Positions 34,985 to 47,530 of a stretch of DNA of 64,000 bases are shown here, piece by piece. This DNA comes from Rhizophagus irregularis (Eukaryota; Glomeromycota; Glomeromycetes; Glomerales; Glomeraceae), in contig NC_089441.1 of NCBI RefSeq assembly GCF_026210795.1, positions 4,154,001-4,218,000 on the forward strand, in the 5' to 3' direction. Positions within the stretch are counted from its first letter, which is position 1; each line of letters opens with the position of its first letter. The translations under genes were made by a program, and so were the position numbers. Below the pieces are notes generated by a model. The model did not search any database and was not told where the DNA came from. It saw nothing but the letters and a program-made list of their open reading frames with translations.

Positions 34985-36318
34985 TTAATCTTTGATATCA
35001 TCTTCCATATCATCTCGTTCAAAAGCCGCATTAAATTTATTACTATCAATCGAAGCAGCTGGTGATAATGACATTGGAGATGGTGATAAAAAAACCTCTT
35101 TTTTGCTTTTTGTAAATGGAAGGAGTGATGTTGGAGATTTTTGTGATGCCCACCTTGCACCGGTTTTTGGAGTAAAATTAACAATATCAGGATGATTTTC
35201 AGGAGATAGTATTTCTTCTACATCATAACTATTTGATTCTTTAATAATATCCTCGCTTTTGCTCATCGTTATTGTATTGTCATCCTCTTCTTCAACCAAT
35301 TGAAATACAACGACAAAAAAAACAATCGAAGAGTCGCGCTTTTCGCCGCGTGTTTTACACACGTAACGAACAGGCTAGATTTTACATAAAAGGTGAGATA
35401 TAATATATTTAAATAAAGCTTAAAAAAAAAAAATATTCATTTACTTGGCCTTCCCAATATTGTAGGACTCCAAGCTTAAATCCAGGTAACTATAAAAGAA
35501 GAAATGTTGTGTTCATTATATATTAATTAAATGAAAATGAAAAAATTAACATAATTACCGTTACAGCAACATCATTAAAATCTATATAAGAATTAAAGAA
35601 ATCAAAATTCCATATTTGATTATCTTTAATTTGAAATTGTTTCCTGTTTGTCTCATTCTCAAAATATTTTTTTCTTTCGGAAACATCTTTGAATTCTACA
35701 CCTTCACTTGGACAGTTTACATCCTCCTCAATATGTTCACCATTTGAAGAAGGCCATGATGGCAACCATTCATCACCTTTAATAATAGGCTCTTCGTATA
35801 AGTTGATTTTATTCATGGTATAAACTAATGGACTATATGCCCATGGTTCATCACTATAAATATCTGCTTGTAATCCAGGATCAATATATTGAAGAATCTT
35901 TAATCCTAAAGACGATCCAAATGGTAAATTAATCTTTTTATCAAAATCATTCTAAAAAAAAAAAAAAATTATTCAGTAAATGCTTTGGGATTATAAATGA
36001 TGGTTGAAAAATTGGAAACAAATATTTTACACCAAAGACTATATCGTCTGCTGTTAAATTATTTTCTTTAAATCTTCCTTGCACTTGAATAGAATATTTA
36101 ACATTATATCCTTCAAAATAAGGACTTGATTCGATTCTTGTTGTACCTGATGGTGTTATTCCTTTAAAATCTTTTATACGAATACATATTCTTCCAGTAA
36201 AATGTGATGTATTAATAAAATATGGGTGAGAATCATCATTTGGAAGCATTATTTTATGTTCTGCTGAATCATATGATGATCCTACACTAATCTGTAATTT
36301 TAACTTGTCTTTGTTCAT
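34985..36318 (-). CDS. DUF1769-family protein
   Basis: Four exons on the minus strand: 36318-36031, 35951-35559, 35489-35445 and 35374-34985; 371 aa, all GT-AG. Recognisable features: YFEGYNVKYSIQVQGRFKE, then LTADDIVFGNDFDKKINLPFG spanning the first junction, IDPGLQADIYSDEPWAYSPL, and LPGFKLGVLQYWEGQPVRYV across the short third exon. These fit the fungal DUF1769 (UPF0590) family, whose biochemical role is not established. The C-terminal ~100 residues are low-complexity, acidic and serine-rich (DDMEDDIKD end) and likely disordered. No signal peptide or membrane segment. Confidence 0.85.
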
Positions 36319-39300
36319 TGTTTTTTGGAAAAAAAAAAAAAAAAAATATCGAGAAAAGAGAAAATAAAAAAAGACTGTTTTTAAATAAGTCCCCGATCGA
36401 TCATCACTAACTATTAAAGAAATGCATCATCCTCAAATCATTTGTCATACGAATTTTGTGTGACGCACGATAACGATCACGGTGGCGATATTGGAAAACG
36501 CCACTTATTTATGTTCAATTGTTCATTCCCACTCTTTTTAAACAAATCAGGGATAATTAAATAATTATTACGAAATATTCGACTCTGTAAATAACAGATA
36601 AGCTCTTCATTTTGTTTTCCTCAGCCTGTTTTCATTTTGTAAAAATCAAAACATTTCATTTCTTTAATGAATGAATGTATTTCTTTTTCTCATATGCAAT
36701 ATATGCAATAAATCAAAAATACTATTTCCATCTACAGAGATATAAAAGAATTATTCTTGAATCTTATCAGATCATATCAAATCTAAATAATTCCAAATAT
36801 AAATTTCTTGATTTTTCATTTTTTTCATTTTATTACTTTTTTTGCGTCATAATATCATTAGCCCATAATTATTATTTTCTAAAAACTTTTAAATTTCACA
36901 TTTTCAACATAAAAATAGCATTTTGATCGCGTGTAAAAAAAAAAAATGGTTACAAATCACAAATGCAAGAACTGCCAAATATAGATTGTGATCACAAAAA
37001 TTATAAAAATGGCACAAAATGTATCGATCGGTGGCACATAAGTAGGAAATAGAAATCTAATTTTAAACAATGAATAAAAATATTTAGTAAATTTTTTTAA
37101 TGAATGGAATCGTATTTTTAATTGTATCGATAAATCTGCAATATTAAATCATCAAATTATCATCGAAAAAAATTTAAAGAATTATCATAGTGAAATTTTT
37201 TATTTATGCAGGGGAAAAGAACTGAATGGTAAATAAAATTTTTATGCTTATTATGTACTAAATCTCAAAAATATTTTTTGCGCGCTTGCATTTTTTGGCT
37301 GAAAAAAAAGCTTTTCATCATATTTATTTAATATCGTCTAAAATATAAAAATATATATATTATGTATATGTATATACAGTATATATAATAAAATAAATAA
37401 ATTTGAATTGCTAATCATAACTCAATTTAATAAATATTGAATTGTAATTACAAAGTTCTGATTTATCGGGATTTGTTGATAACATATTGATTTCTCATTT
37501 GTCCCGTTGTAAAAAAGTCTTTGAAATGATATTTGTTCAAGAATGATGTATTGCAGAGATTTTATTCTTTTAATAATCAATATTGAATCGATATTTCTTT
37601 TACAAGATTTATTGATAGGCTATAACTGAAATTTTTAATTCGTGATTTAATAAATCCTTTTCTATAGAATCTAGATTCAACCTTTTTTTTAAAAACTAGT
37701 ACGAAAAGAGTCAAAATTCATTTGATTGGGTGGAATCAGGATCATCCTTTTAGCAAATTTACCAAAAAAAAATATATTACATCACACGAAATGAATTACA
37801 CCTACCGTCGTAATGCTAATAAATTTAATAAAATTTAGCATTTACTAAATTGGCATTACATGACAATTCGGCACTATGGTAGTGTAATTAATTAATACAT
37901 TTTGACATAGACCATTTTAGACCATGTCCATTGTAATATATTTCGGCATTACACCATTTTTTAATGCCGATTCCGACATGGTTTGTTCACCATCAGACTG
38001 ATCTGAAACTAGAAAGACAGGCTCTCGCACACTTACACCCAAATTATCTGCACAAATGTTAATCAGCATTATATTATTATTCCTTTGATTTTTATTTTAT
38101 TTATAATTGTTAACACATTTAGTAAGTATGTATATTATAAATATTAATTCACATTATTTTTTTTTTGCCGTGACATTTGATGAGTCGAGCGAATGTTGAT
38201 TTGTTCGTTTGAAAATTTAAAAATTTTAGGAAATTTGTTTGATACTAATACTCATTTTCTAGTTACGATTTATAATTTTACACGCACAAAATTTTGAATT
38301 CAATTGTTCAGAAATATAATGACCAATTAAAGTAAGAAATAACAAAAATGCAAAATCAAAGAGAGTTGAAATCTTCTCACTTATTGTATACCATGTTTTC
38401 ATACAACTATTCTCTATTTTATATTATATTATATAATTGAAATTTGTTGGAGGCACCAGTGATTATGTAAGAAGTTTGTCTGACGTTTTTGACTAGCAGC
38501 ATTAAAATTAATGTAGGAGCAAGAAATACGAGAAACTTTGTCCGACAAGGAAGGCGCAGAAAATTTTATCAATGGATTAGAAATTATCACAGTCGTATAG
38601 CGCATATTTATATAAATCTTTAAAATGGTAGAGCTAAAAAGTTAATAATAATGAAATTTCCAAATTAAAACTTATAGATCTTACTTTTTTTTTGCTAGTA
38701 ATTCAGTACTTTTTCGAAAATTTCCTTCTTACATCCCTAGGATAACTTTCATAATATTAAAAAGTAAATGCATGTGCATTAAAAAAAATTTAAGATATTT
38801 ATGTAAAGATTTTCCGATCACTCTTTGGCCAGCACTATATAAACTCTGTGTGTGTGTGACCGGAATTAAAAAATTGGCCATAACACCATGACGATAGTAC
38901 CATACTATAAGTTGGGATTTTACCAATAATAGATATTATAAATAATATGGAATTATTTTAGTAATTTTTCTATCATTAAGCTTATGAATAATAAATTTTG
39001 TTTTATAACTATTTAAGAGCAAATTTATATTTTTTTAATGTACATGAAATACATTGTTGTTGAATTCACATTTTTCCCATTTGTCTTGATAACATTTGAG
39101 AAATTTCCAGTGAACTTGCATCTACTTTGAGTTTATAAATTTCATGTCAAATTTCAACATTTGTAATTAATTTTCTCAAAAAAGTAAAAAAGCAGTAGAA
39201 TCCTAAAATGATGTCGAAATGTAAGCCCCAATATTCAAGTTTATTTTGCATTTTAAATAATTGTTTAAGTAGACAACATGCATTTTTGTAATTTGAATCA

Positions 39301-39641
39301 CTTATTAGCATTTTTTTACAATATACCGAAATTAGTGATAATTTGAAGAATAAAATTCCCATTATCAGTTATTTTAGTATTTTAAATTATCTAATCCGCT
39401 GATGCTTACTTAATTTTCTCTGCTTTGAAATAAATTATTATTTGCTAGTTCTTTTTTAAGTGTTTCAAAATGGGGCCTCGGGTTACAGGTTGTTACACAA
39501 TTTACACAATGTAAATTGAATTATTTCATTTTTATCGATTTTTATGTAACACGCTGTATATATATATATAATTATTTTTTTTTTCCGAAGCCTATTAAAT
39601 AAATACATCTAGGCGACTATTATTATTAAATTTGAAAAAAA
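36319..39641. other. AT-rich intergenic stretch
   Basis: No gene recognised. There is an (AT)n tract near 37350-37390, and a stretch at 37780-37985 with repeated GGCATTACA/TGTAATGC words in both orientations that may be a worn MITE. A TTGGCCAGCACTATATAAAC word at 38826-38845 matches the small element nested at 4728. Confidence 0.45.
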
Positions 39642-40689
39642 ATGAAGTTCTTGCTTATAATATTGGCCATTTTTTTCTTAACAGTTCCATCAGTTTTTGC
39701 TATCACTGCTGTTGATTCTGCCATGACAGTAGTCTCACTTGAATCTTATAAATGCGTTAAAAACTTTGGTTATGAACGGGCTATTATTCGTGGTTATTTT
39801 GAGTCTTATTGTGGAAATCCTGGAGGTGACATTGATAAAACCTTTATCCAAAGCTATACAAATGCTGTTAATGCCGGATTCACCCAAATTGATGTTTATA
39901 TGTTCCCATGTACTGGAATCCCAAAATGTTGTGTTAGTGATCCAACTCCGGAATGTTTAGCTACAAATTTTACCTGTAAAACTCCTCAAGAACAAGTCAA
40001 TCAATTGGTACAATGGATAAATAACACTAAGATAAATGGAGGTCAGGATATTATAGTTCAAACAGTTTGGCTGGATGTTGAGACTGATCCAGCGTCTAAT
40101 AACTGGCCACCTTCTAATACCACTTTAAATCAAAAAACTTTACAAGAATTTAAATACGCATGGGACGGTACTATGTGGAATTGGGGTATATACGCGGTAT
40201 GTAATCCTGGTATCGGGACATTTCGCCGAAAACCATTTCGCCAAAATGTCCCGTAACCAATCCTATATTTTCTTTATTATATGATATACAAAGAATAATA
40301 TTTACATCGTCGACTCATATGCAATTATCTGTAAAAATTTAGCGTGCAAATGACTGGGCCACAATTACTGGAGATAAAAATTGGGTCTTGGATTCTACTC
40401 GTCCATTATGGGTTGCTAATTTTGACAATATTATTAATTTAACGCAAAATTTTTCACAATTTGGTGGATGGATGACACCTACGGGCAAACAATGTAAGTG
40501 GATTCATTTGTTTAATATAGGTTATCTCTTTGATTTAAATAATAAATTTCTTATATTTGTTGTATAGACAAGGGAACAGATTACTTTTGTTGCTTATGTG
40601 ACGATGGAACTGGAAGCCAACTCTCTTGTAGTTCATGCTTTACTAATCCTGGACCTTGTTGTTATGGCTTTGATAGAAGCGTATTCTAA
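39642..40689 (+). CDS. secreted GH25-type lysozyme-like protein with cysteine-rich tail
   Basis: Three exons, 39642-40196, 40343-40493 and 40568-40689, encode 275 aa. Residues 1-20 are a clear signal peptide ending VFA. The mature part begins TAVDSAM (D25), followed by YERAIIRGYFESYCGNPGG, FTQIDVYMFPC and TVWLDVETD (D145, E147), then a WVANFDN segment. This order matches GH25-like lysozymes of protists and invertebrates, where the D-x-E pair cleaves peptidoglycan. The last 34 residues are unusual, with seven cysteines (YFCCLCDD...CSSCFTNPGPCCYGF). It is probably secreted and may act on bacteria, but activity is inferred. Reading on without splicing gives a shorter frame ending at 40256 inside intron 1. 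Confidence 0.82.
40214..40253. repeat. 40-bp imperfect palindrome inside an intron
   Basis: CGGGACATTTCGCC on the left pairs with GGCGAAATG and GTCCCG text on the right (reverse complement CGGGACATTTTGGCG). It lies 18 nt after the donor of intron 1 of the lysozyme-like gene. It is far more GC-rich than other introns, so it may be a tiny inserted element. Confidence 0.6.
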
Positions 40690-41084
40690 GAAGCGTATTC
40701 TAAATATTTTAGTCTTTATAATATTAATTGTAAAGGTTAATAAAAATTAAGTTAATATTCTTACTAAACAATTATATTTTTATATGAGTAAAAGATACGA
40801 TCTGACCATTTACAATTGTCATCTTTCTTATATATATTACCTAAGTATGGTATACAAGCATTTCGAAGTGTAAACTTAATAATATTTAAATACATTTTAT
40901 AGTTCTCCAATCCATATAATAAGCTGTGTGCGATCGATTGTATTAATATTAATCAAATCATATATTTTAATAAAAAGAATTTTCAGTATATACGAAAATT
41001 GCATAATGTTGCATATCTTAGTAAGATAACATCTCTCTTTTTTTTTAAAAAAAAAAGTATTCAACCTTTTTATAATATGTCAAA

Positions 41085-41715
41085 TGTTTGAAATACTTCA
41101 TAATCTTCTGCAATATTCGTAGGGAATTACCCATATGTGGCCCACAATAAACATGATCATAACCTAGAATATTTTTACTATCTGTAAACTAAAAGAAAAC
41201 TGTTATCCAAATAGAAACTCCCTTAATATCACAATTTCTATAGTCCATCTTGACTAAAATCTTAAAATTATAAGGGATCTTAATATGAGTATCTTTTCAT
41301 GAAGTGAAAAGACAATTGGATGATTTAGTTTATTAAAGTTTCAAATCCCATCTTCTTGAAAGTGCATTAGTCTTAGGTTTTATATTATAGCAACTATGTG
41401 AAATTCCAAAGGTTATATCTTTATAACAACAAACTTTGTAAAAGAAACCTGTAGGTCCAATATCATAAAATCTAATTAAAGGAACAATCTATATAATAAT
41501 TTTTCAATTTTTCTAATCTCTTCTTTATTCCTTTTATTTGTTAAATAAACATCATTATAAATCCTCAATTTCATCCATATTAGTTGGATTTTGATACAAA
41601 AATTCAGGCTTATGTTGATTGAAGAAACCAATGGTTGAACGTTAAGTTCATCTACCACTATCAACAATTTCACTATATCAATACCTTGTAAATTATTCAT
41701 TTCAATATTTCCGCA
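41085..41715 (-). pseudogene. decayed BTB-BACK-TLDc gene, copy 1
   Basis: On the minus strand the frame opens like the second exon of the intact paralogues (MNNLQGIDIVKLLIVVDELNVQPLVS). It then loses most of the BACK region by deletion, resumes at GPTGFFYKVCCYKDI and NIKPKTNALSR, and ends with RNCDIKGVSIWIT and a VFQ remnant. Stops and shifts are frequent. The first (BTB) exon is missing. Closest to the intact gene at 43663-45125 in orientation and text. Confidence 0.75.
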
Positions 41716-42377
41716 ATAAATAAACCTAAATTTTAATTATTCAGAACATACTTTAAACCTAACACTAACTCACACATATTATTATGTAAACTTTTTTAAG
41801 TTACGAGAATAGGAATAAAAAATTCATAAAAAATTTTTAAAAACATAAGTTACAAATTTATTAATTGATGTTTTCAAGATAGTTATATTTATACTAATAA
41901 AAAAAATATCTTATTAATAAAGGAATTCAATAAAGTTTTTTCAGTATCTGGATTAAGATTGAATTCGCCAATTTCTTTGGATAAGTTTATATACTTACTT
42001 ACTTTTGGCCAATTCAACCAAAATGCTTCATAACTTCATAAGCAGCAACAGGATCTTTTTTACCGTTCCATTAATAGCGACAATTGGATGAAAGAAAAAA
42101 AAAAAATTTTTTTTAACCCACAAATTTTTCTTTATTTTTCAAAAACAACCTCGTACATCTGTACTAAATAAGGAAAATAATTTCACTTTTACTATCTTTT
42201 CAAAGGTATGAAAACTTCAATGTCATAATGTCCTTATGTATTATGTTTATACACGATTTACCAAGAATATAACAATAGCAAGTTGTTTCTTTGGTGAACA
42301 TCGACAATCAACTTACCTTGTTTTTCTTTGATCAACTAAAATTATTTAGATTTTGTCAGAACATGCGTATAATTTAT
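41716..42377. other. no intact gene; possible decayed coding remnant
   Basis: AT-rich. On the minus strand, 42000-42075 reads KKDPVAAYEVMKHFG and 41930-42000 reads LSKEIGEFNLNPDTEKTLLNS, each in a short open frame. These look like protein remnants, but I cannot assign them. Confidence 0.3.
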
Positions 42378-42500
42378 TGTTGCGGGCGAAACTTCGCCCA
42401 GTGAACTTCCAATAAGTCCAAAACTATCCGATACTTCCGAAACCTCCGAAACCCTAATTTGGAGAGATCAAATTGAGCGAAACTAGTTTCGCCCGCAACA
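42378..42500. mobile_element. 123-bp MITE with perfect 16-bp ends
   Basis: TGTTGCGGGCGAAACT (42378-42393) is the exact complement of AGTTTCGCCCGCAACA (42485-42500). The interior is GC-richer than its flanks and carries CCGATACTTCCGAAACCTCC. Non-coding. Confidence 0.8.
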
Positions 42501-43662
42501 CTAGTGTCTACAAAGTTACGAAGCATTTATTTTGCAAATTTTCTAGTTTTTAGATTTAATATCTCATCTATATATCAAGGTTTATTTTTTTCCTATCAAA
42601 CGGCAGATATTTTATATTAAATGTAAAAAATAACTTCGTTTATAAGGTGTAATAATGATTTTCATATAATTTATTTCTTAAATATAAACCAATTTAAGCT
42701 ATCTAATTTAACAAACGGATATATATGAATCATATAAACGTCATTTCCAATAAAAAAAGCAAATAGAATACGTTTTGAGATACTCCTATCAGTGAAGATT
42801 GTCTATTGATGAAGAATTATATATCAATAAAGAGGAGGCTATCATAAAGAAGCGCCTGTTGCTAATATAAATCCACAACGAGCGTATAGCTCGTTTAATT
42901 TCAACAATAAATAAGCAATTACCTGAGAAAGGTATATCTCCAGTAAGAAATCTTATTTCAATTATACGATATCCAAAAGAACCAAACAAAGGAAAGATAA
43001 TTTTGGCAAGACTCGGATCTATTTTATTATTATTCATCAACAGCAGGTAGAAGGTCTTTAACAAATTAGATCTAAAAAAACATCCAAATAACTTCGATTA
43101 TCCTCAAATAAAATTGGTAAAGAAAATTATTCAGATAGATTAAAAGAAATGAGAGCGAAAAAGAAATTCAACAAAGGAAATTTCACTTCAAGAATTCAAC
43201 CACAACAATCCGGATCTGATTTTTGCTTCGAATCTTTTGATAAATTATTATGTTAATATTACTTCTTCAAATTAATTATTGTATACAAATATGGCTGTAT
43301 CACGTGAATCAATTATAAAAAACAACAAATTATATACGATACATATAGTTTTGATTTAATTATTGCACCTTGGCCTCTACTCAAGTTGGCTTACCCCAAG
43401 CTGACGCATTAGGTACTGTACTTTTGTTTGATCGTTGATGTGAATAAAAACTCTAAACATATCAAATATCAAATCAGCTTTAATTAATTTCTAGTGTTTT
43501 ACGATGTTATAATAAATAAGGCTTTGTTATTAAATTCGAGACATTCCGAAATAGCTTTTTGATATAAATAAACTCTTGAAATATATTTTTTTATTAAGCA
43601 ATTTGAATATTATTTGAGATATTACATTATCTTAAAAATTGAGTGATTCTAATACCATTGAT
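42501..43662. other. intergenic with a decayed coding-like segment
   Basis: A plus-strand stretch at about 43110-43260 reads SDRLKEMRAKKKFNKGNFTS in an open window with stops around it. The composition suggests a protein remnant, but the family is not recognised. The rest shows nothing. Confidence 0.3.
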
Positions 43663-45125
43663 TTATCTTTTAATTACTTGAAATACTTCAAAATCTTCTA
43701 CATCAAAATTTCTTGGAATTCCTATACTAGGATAGTAATTGCCACTATAACTATACTTCCAACTATTAAAATCAGGACAGTATAAATCACCCATACTGGG
43801 TCCTTGATGATTATAGCAATAAATAGCATTGTTCTTATCGTTAACATAACCTGATTTTGCATTAGAAATATTTTTTCCATCTGTAAAGTTAAATAAAAAG
43901 CTGTCTAAAGTAATTTTCGGTCCATTTCCACTCCAATCAAGTGGATTATATCCTCCAATTAATTGTGTAGAACCTTGAATTTTTGCTATCCAAATAGTAG
44001 CTCCCTTGTTGTCACAATTTCTATGAAATGATTTAGCATCAAACCTGTCATTTGAACGATACAATAAATTAAAATCATAAGGGATCTTTTCTTTATTATA
44101 ATATGAAGAATCTTTTTTATCAATCCATGAAGCAAAAAGAAGAACATGTTTTGATTCAACTATATTTGAATTGAGTTTTAAATTTGGTTTTCTTGGTGTT
44201 ACATTAGATTTAGGTTTCATATTAGGAACAATATGAAATTCCAAAAGATCATGAATTAAATCTTGTGATAAAATATCTTTATAACAATAAACTTTGTAAA
44301 AGAAATCCGCGGGTTCAATATGATAAAATCTAATTAAAGGAATAAATCTGTGCAATGATCTTCCAATTTTTGTAATATCATCATTATTCCATTTAACAGG
44401 ATCATTTTTAATGTTCTGTTGAGCAAAACACCATTTCAATAAACTTTCCCAAATTTCAATTTCGTCCATATACAAATCATCCCTTTTTAATAATAACTCC
44501 AATAAAGGAGCTTTTAAATTAACAAAATTATCAGAATTAAATAAGATTTTAGGATCTTTACAAATAATTTCAAGACAAAAATTCCATAAATCCGTGAATG
44601 TTTCATGTTGATAAACAATTTCAAGAATACCAGTTGGATTTTGGTGTAAAAATTCAGTTTTATGTTCGATCAAAAATTCTTGAATATGAGAAATCAATGG
44701 TTGAATATTAAGTTCATCCACTGCTATCAATAATTTCAATATATCAAGACCTTGTAAATTATTCAACTCAATATTTCCACAATAAATAAACCTAATTTAA
44801 CATTAAATAATTATTAAAAATTTATATTTAAAAAATTTTTTTATATCTATAACAAATATATTATAAATTACCTAAGAATGATATTAAATAATTGTGGTGA
44901 AATATTAGGTTTTCTGAGAATAAATTTTCCATCTTTTTTCTCAGCCCATTCATTAGAAAATGCCGCATAAAAATATTGTGACCTATAACATAAAATACTT
45001 GAATGTAAATGAAATTCTTTTACGTTTGGTTCTTCACCAACATAAATAATAACGTCATATCCAAATCCACTTTCAAGAATTTTTTCGTAATCATTGGATA
45101 AACCTGCCCAAAACTTTGAAGACAT
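43663..45125 (-). CDS. BTB-BACK-TLDc protein, paralogue A
   Basis: Two exons on the minus strand, 45125-44872 and 44791-43663, encode 460 aa; the 80-nt intron is GT-AG and falls at the same place in all three intact paralogues. Residues about 20-105 form the BTB/POZ domain (GYDVIIYVGEEPNVKEFHLH, then SSILCYRSQYF). A BACK-like helical region follows (IWESLLKWCFAQQNI, LHRFIPLIRFYHI). A TLDc domain covers about 290-460 (FASWIDKKD, FHRNCDNKGATIWIAKI, LIGGYNPLDW, GIPRNFDVEDFEVFQVI). BTB domains dimerise or recruit Cullin-3; TLDc domains are linked to oxidation resistance and V-ATPase regulation. The actual role in this fungus is unknown. No signal peptide. Confidence 0.92.
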
Positions 45126-45241
45126 GTTTTTTGTGAATCAAAAAAAAGTTGCTGATCGTACGGTATGACTCCAAATATCTCCAGGTTACGCAAAATCTTA
45201 TTGGCCGGAATATATATTATACGTTATAGGCCCTTCTTGCT

Positions 45242-45664
45242 GCTAGATTGCTGGAAAAACTAGAGGATTTTGACAAGTTAGCAAAATGTTAAAATAGCAA
45301 AATTTTGCTAAAACTATATAAAATTTATATATATTATCCAAATTGTTTTGGATTATTATAATTATAAGTAAAATTCTAAATTCAATTATGGCATTCCAAA
45401 TTATTTTTGATTTTACATAGTAAATTACATATAAACTACAGTATATAAACTGAATGAATTATAGCTCCCCAATATAATTTGGATAGTATATATAATGAAA
45501 GTCTTATTAAAAAGTTGGTAAAATTCTGAAGAAAAGTAAAATCTGACAAAACTTATTATAAATGCTAAAACTGCCAAAATTTTGCTAAAATTATAATAAA
45601 ATTATAATAAAATCTTGAAGAAACTAATTGTAAGATTTTGGAAAGGTTTAAGCAAGCAACCTTA
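45242..45664. mobile_element. TAAGGTTGCTTG-family MITE, interrupted by another MITE
   Basis: The right end, TAAGCAAGCAACCTTA, matches the MITE at 7405-7648. The left part (GCTGGAAAAACTAGAGGATT, then GCAAAATTTTGCTAAAACTA) aligns with the reverse complement of that copy. Between them lies a complete 149-bp copy of the ACCCAAATTATTTT family. Confidence 0.65.
45336..45484. mobile_element. ACCCAAATTATTTT-family MITE nested in the previous element
   Basis: ATCCAAATTGTTTTGGATTA at the left end pairs with TATAATTTGGAT at the right. The inside shares AATTCTAAATTCAATTATGG and ATAAACTGAATGAATTAT with 12511-12667. Because it splits the outer element, it inserted later. Confidence 0.75.
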
Positions 45665-46129
45665 ATTATAATTTCATTAAATTTTACCTTTTCAACTTGT
45701 TAAAACTTCTTAATTTTTTCAATAATTTTACCTATAATTATATAAATTTTAAACTACTTTATATATTATATATATTTTATTAATTTCACATGTTTTTTAT
45801 TTTTAATAAGTTTTTACTAGTTCTAATTTTTTAACTTTCATTATTTTTTTAATTTTTATTTTCCATTATTTTTACTATTTTTAATTTTTTAACTTCCATT
45901 TTTTTATTATTTTTAACTTCTTAACTTTAAACTTTTTTATAAATCAAAAGATTTGCATTAAAAATTTTTGGATTATTAATAAATTTGGCTAATTATTTTT
46001 TAATCCTTTATTTTCATTTTTTGTTATTTTATTAGTAATTAGTATAGAACTCTTTCTGCCGATCGTATAGACTATTTTTTTTATGAAATTTCAGCAATAA
46101 TATTTTAAAGAAAATATACAAAAATATGG
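45665..46129. other. AT-rich stretch, nothing recognised
   Basis: Low-complexity T-rich DNA with repeated TTTTAACTTCCATT-like words between 45830 and 45930. No gene. Confidence 0.4.
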
Positions 46130-47530
46130 CAGTTCTCTACTAACACATTAGGAATAAGTCAAACCCTTGAAGAAGTTGAACCTGCTACATACAAGCATTT
46201 AGAAAAACTTGAAACTTCCTTTAAAGATAAATTCTAATAAGTTGGTGTTAAAGACTTCAACAGCTTTCTTTTTCTTTTCTATACCTTCAAAGATATATGG
46301 GTTACGCTTCTTTATGAGACATTGATAAGCTATATGGGAAAATTAGAAGTGGAATCATGTGAGCAACAAATAACAACAGTCTCATCCAATAGGAGTCCAG
46401 CTCTGCTAGACAATCATTTGATAGAAATAGAAATTTTAGAGGAGCCTAAACACCAATTACCGGTTATACTCCTGTGACATAAATAAAATTCAACGTATAA
46501 GCTCAGCCATATATCCCAAGAGGAAAGAAATATGTGATATATGCTGATATCGCAAAAGATTCTAATTCTGCCTACATCACCATCCTTTTTAAATAAACGG
46601 AACACTCAAAAAACTTCATCAAAGAGTAGTATATCTAATAAATTGCAACAGCAGAAGATTAAGAAGTCTAAACTTACACCAGAAAAAATGATTTTAACTG
46701 TCATGATCAGATATATGCCACAAAATAAGGCCAATGTTTGTGAGATAATTTTTTATAATATCCCTTTCATCATGCAGTAACTTGATATTCTTACAAATCT
46801 AGGAAAATGGTATCAAGTAATTGCGTTCAAAGTTAAAATGTAAAAGAACTAGTATTCAACTGTAACCGTATCTATAGACTTCAATGAATAGACTTTGCAT
46901 AATTGAAACAATTGAGTATGGACTGCTCCATTTAGAGAAATGCCTGTTCAATGGTTCTCTGCATTCTAGAATTTAAAGCAACATAAAGAGTAAAAGAGAT
47001 TTCAGGCTGTTGTTATAGACATATTCAAATTCGTTACTAACAATGTTGTTTATAATGCAGATAATCCTGCTCAATCCTTACTATTGCAATTAGATGATGC
47101 TTTAGGCTTTTAAAATTATTTAAAACTATAGATGTAGGAAGTCGATTGTGTATTTTGATATCTAGGCAAATTTGGATAAAACACTTACTATGAAATTTAA
47201 CTTTGAAGAATTTAAAGGTGTTTAGATTAGATATTTTTCACCTATCTTAAACTGGCCTAGAAATAAACTACCAAAGAAGACAAACTCTATTCAGAAGCAG
47301 AACTAAGAGAAGACTCCAAATATTATGCATAATAATGATAATAATAGACAGCTTAAGAAGAGAAAGTCCTTTAAAAAAAGAAGCAATCTATTTTGAATAA
47401 TAAAGGTTTTGACAGCAACAACAAACTTATTATTCTGGCTGAAATTCAGGCATTGCTAAAATCACTGGCCAACTGATAGGATGACTGGATCAAATACAAA
47501 GTATTGGGATTAAATGGGATGCTCGCTATC
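46130..47530 (+). pseudogene. decayed LINE-ORF1-like coding region, copy 2
   Basis: Homologous by eye to 9630-10735 and longer at the 5' side. A readable thread runs SISTVTVSIDFNE, then APFREMPVQWFSAF, then KRFQAVVIDIFKF, then FDSNNKLIILAEIQALLKSLAN near 47420. Stops fall mainly where glutamine (TAA/TAG), arginine (TGA) or tryptophan (TAG) would be expected. This is the pattern of C-to-T decay on both strands. The basic, K/Q-rich end before LAEI fits an RNA-binding ORF1 product. No ORF2 follows; a Tc1-type MITE and other debris occupy the downstream DNA. Confidence 0.55.

Noticed and set aside
46130-47530. Reassigned stop codons (TAA/TAG as glutamine)
   Set aside because: All intact genes in the window use TAA, TAG or TGA as normal stops; the internal stops also hit tryptophan and arginine positions, which fits mutational decay.
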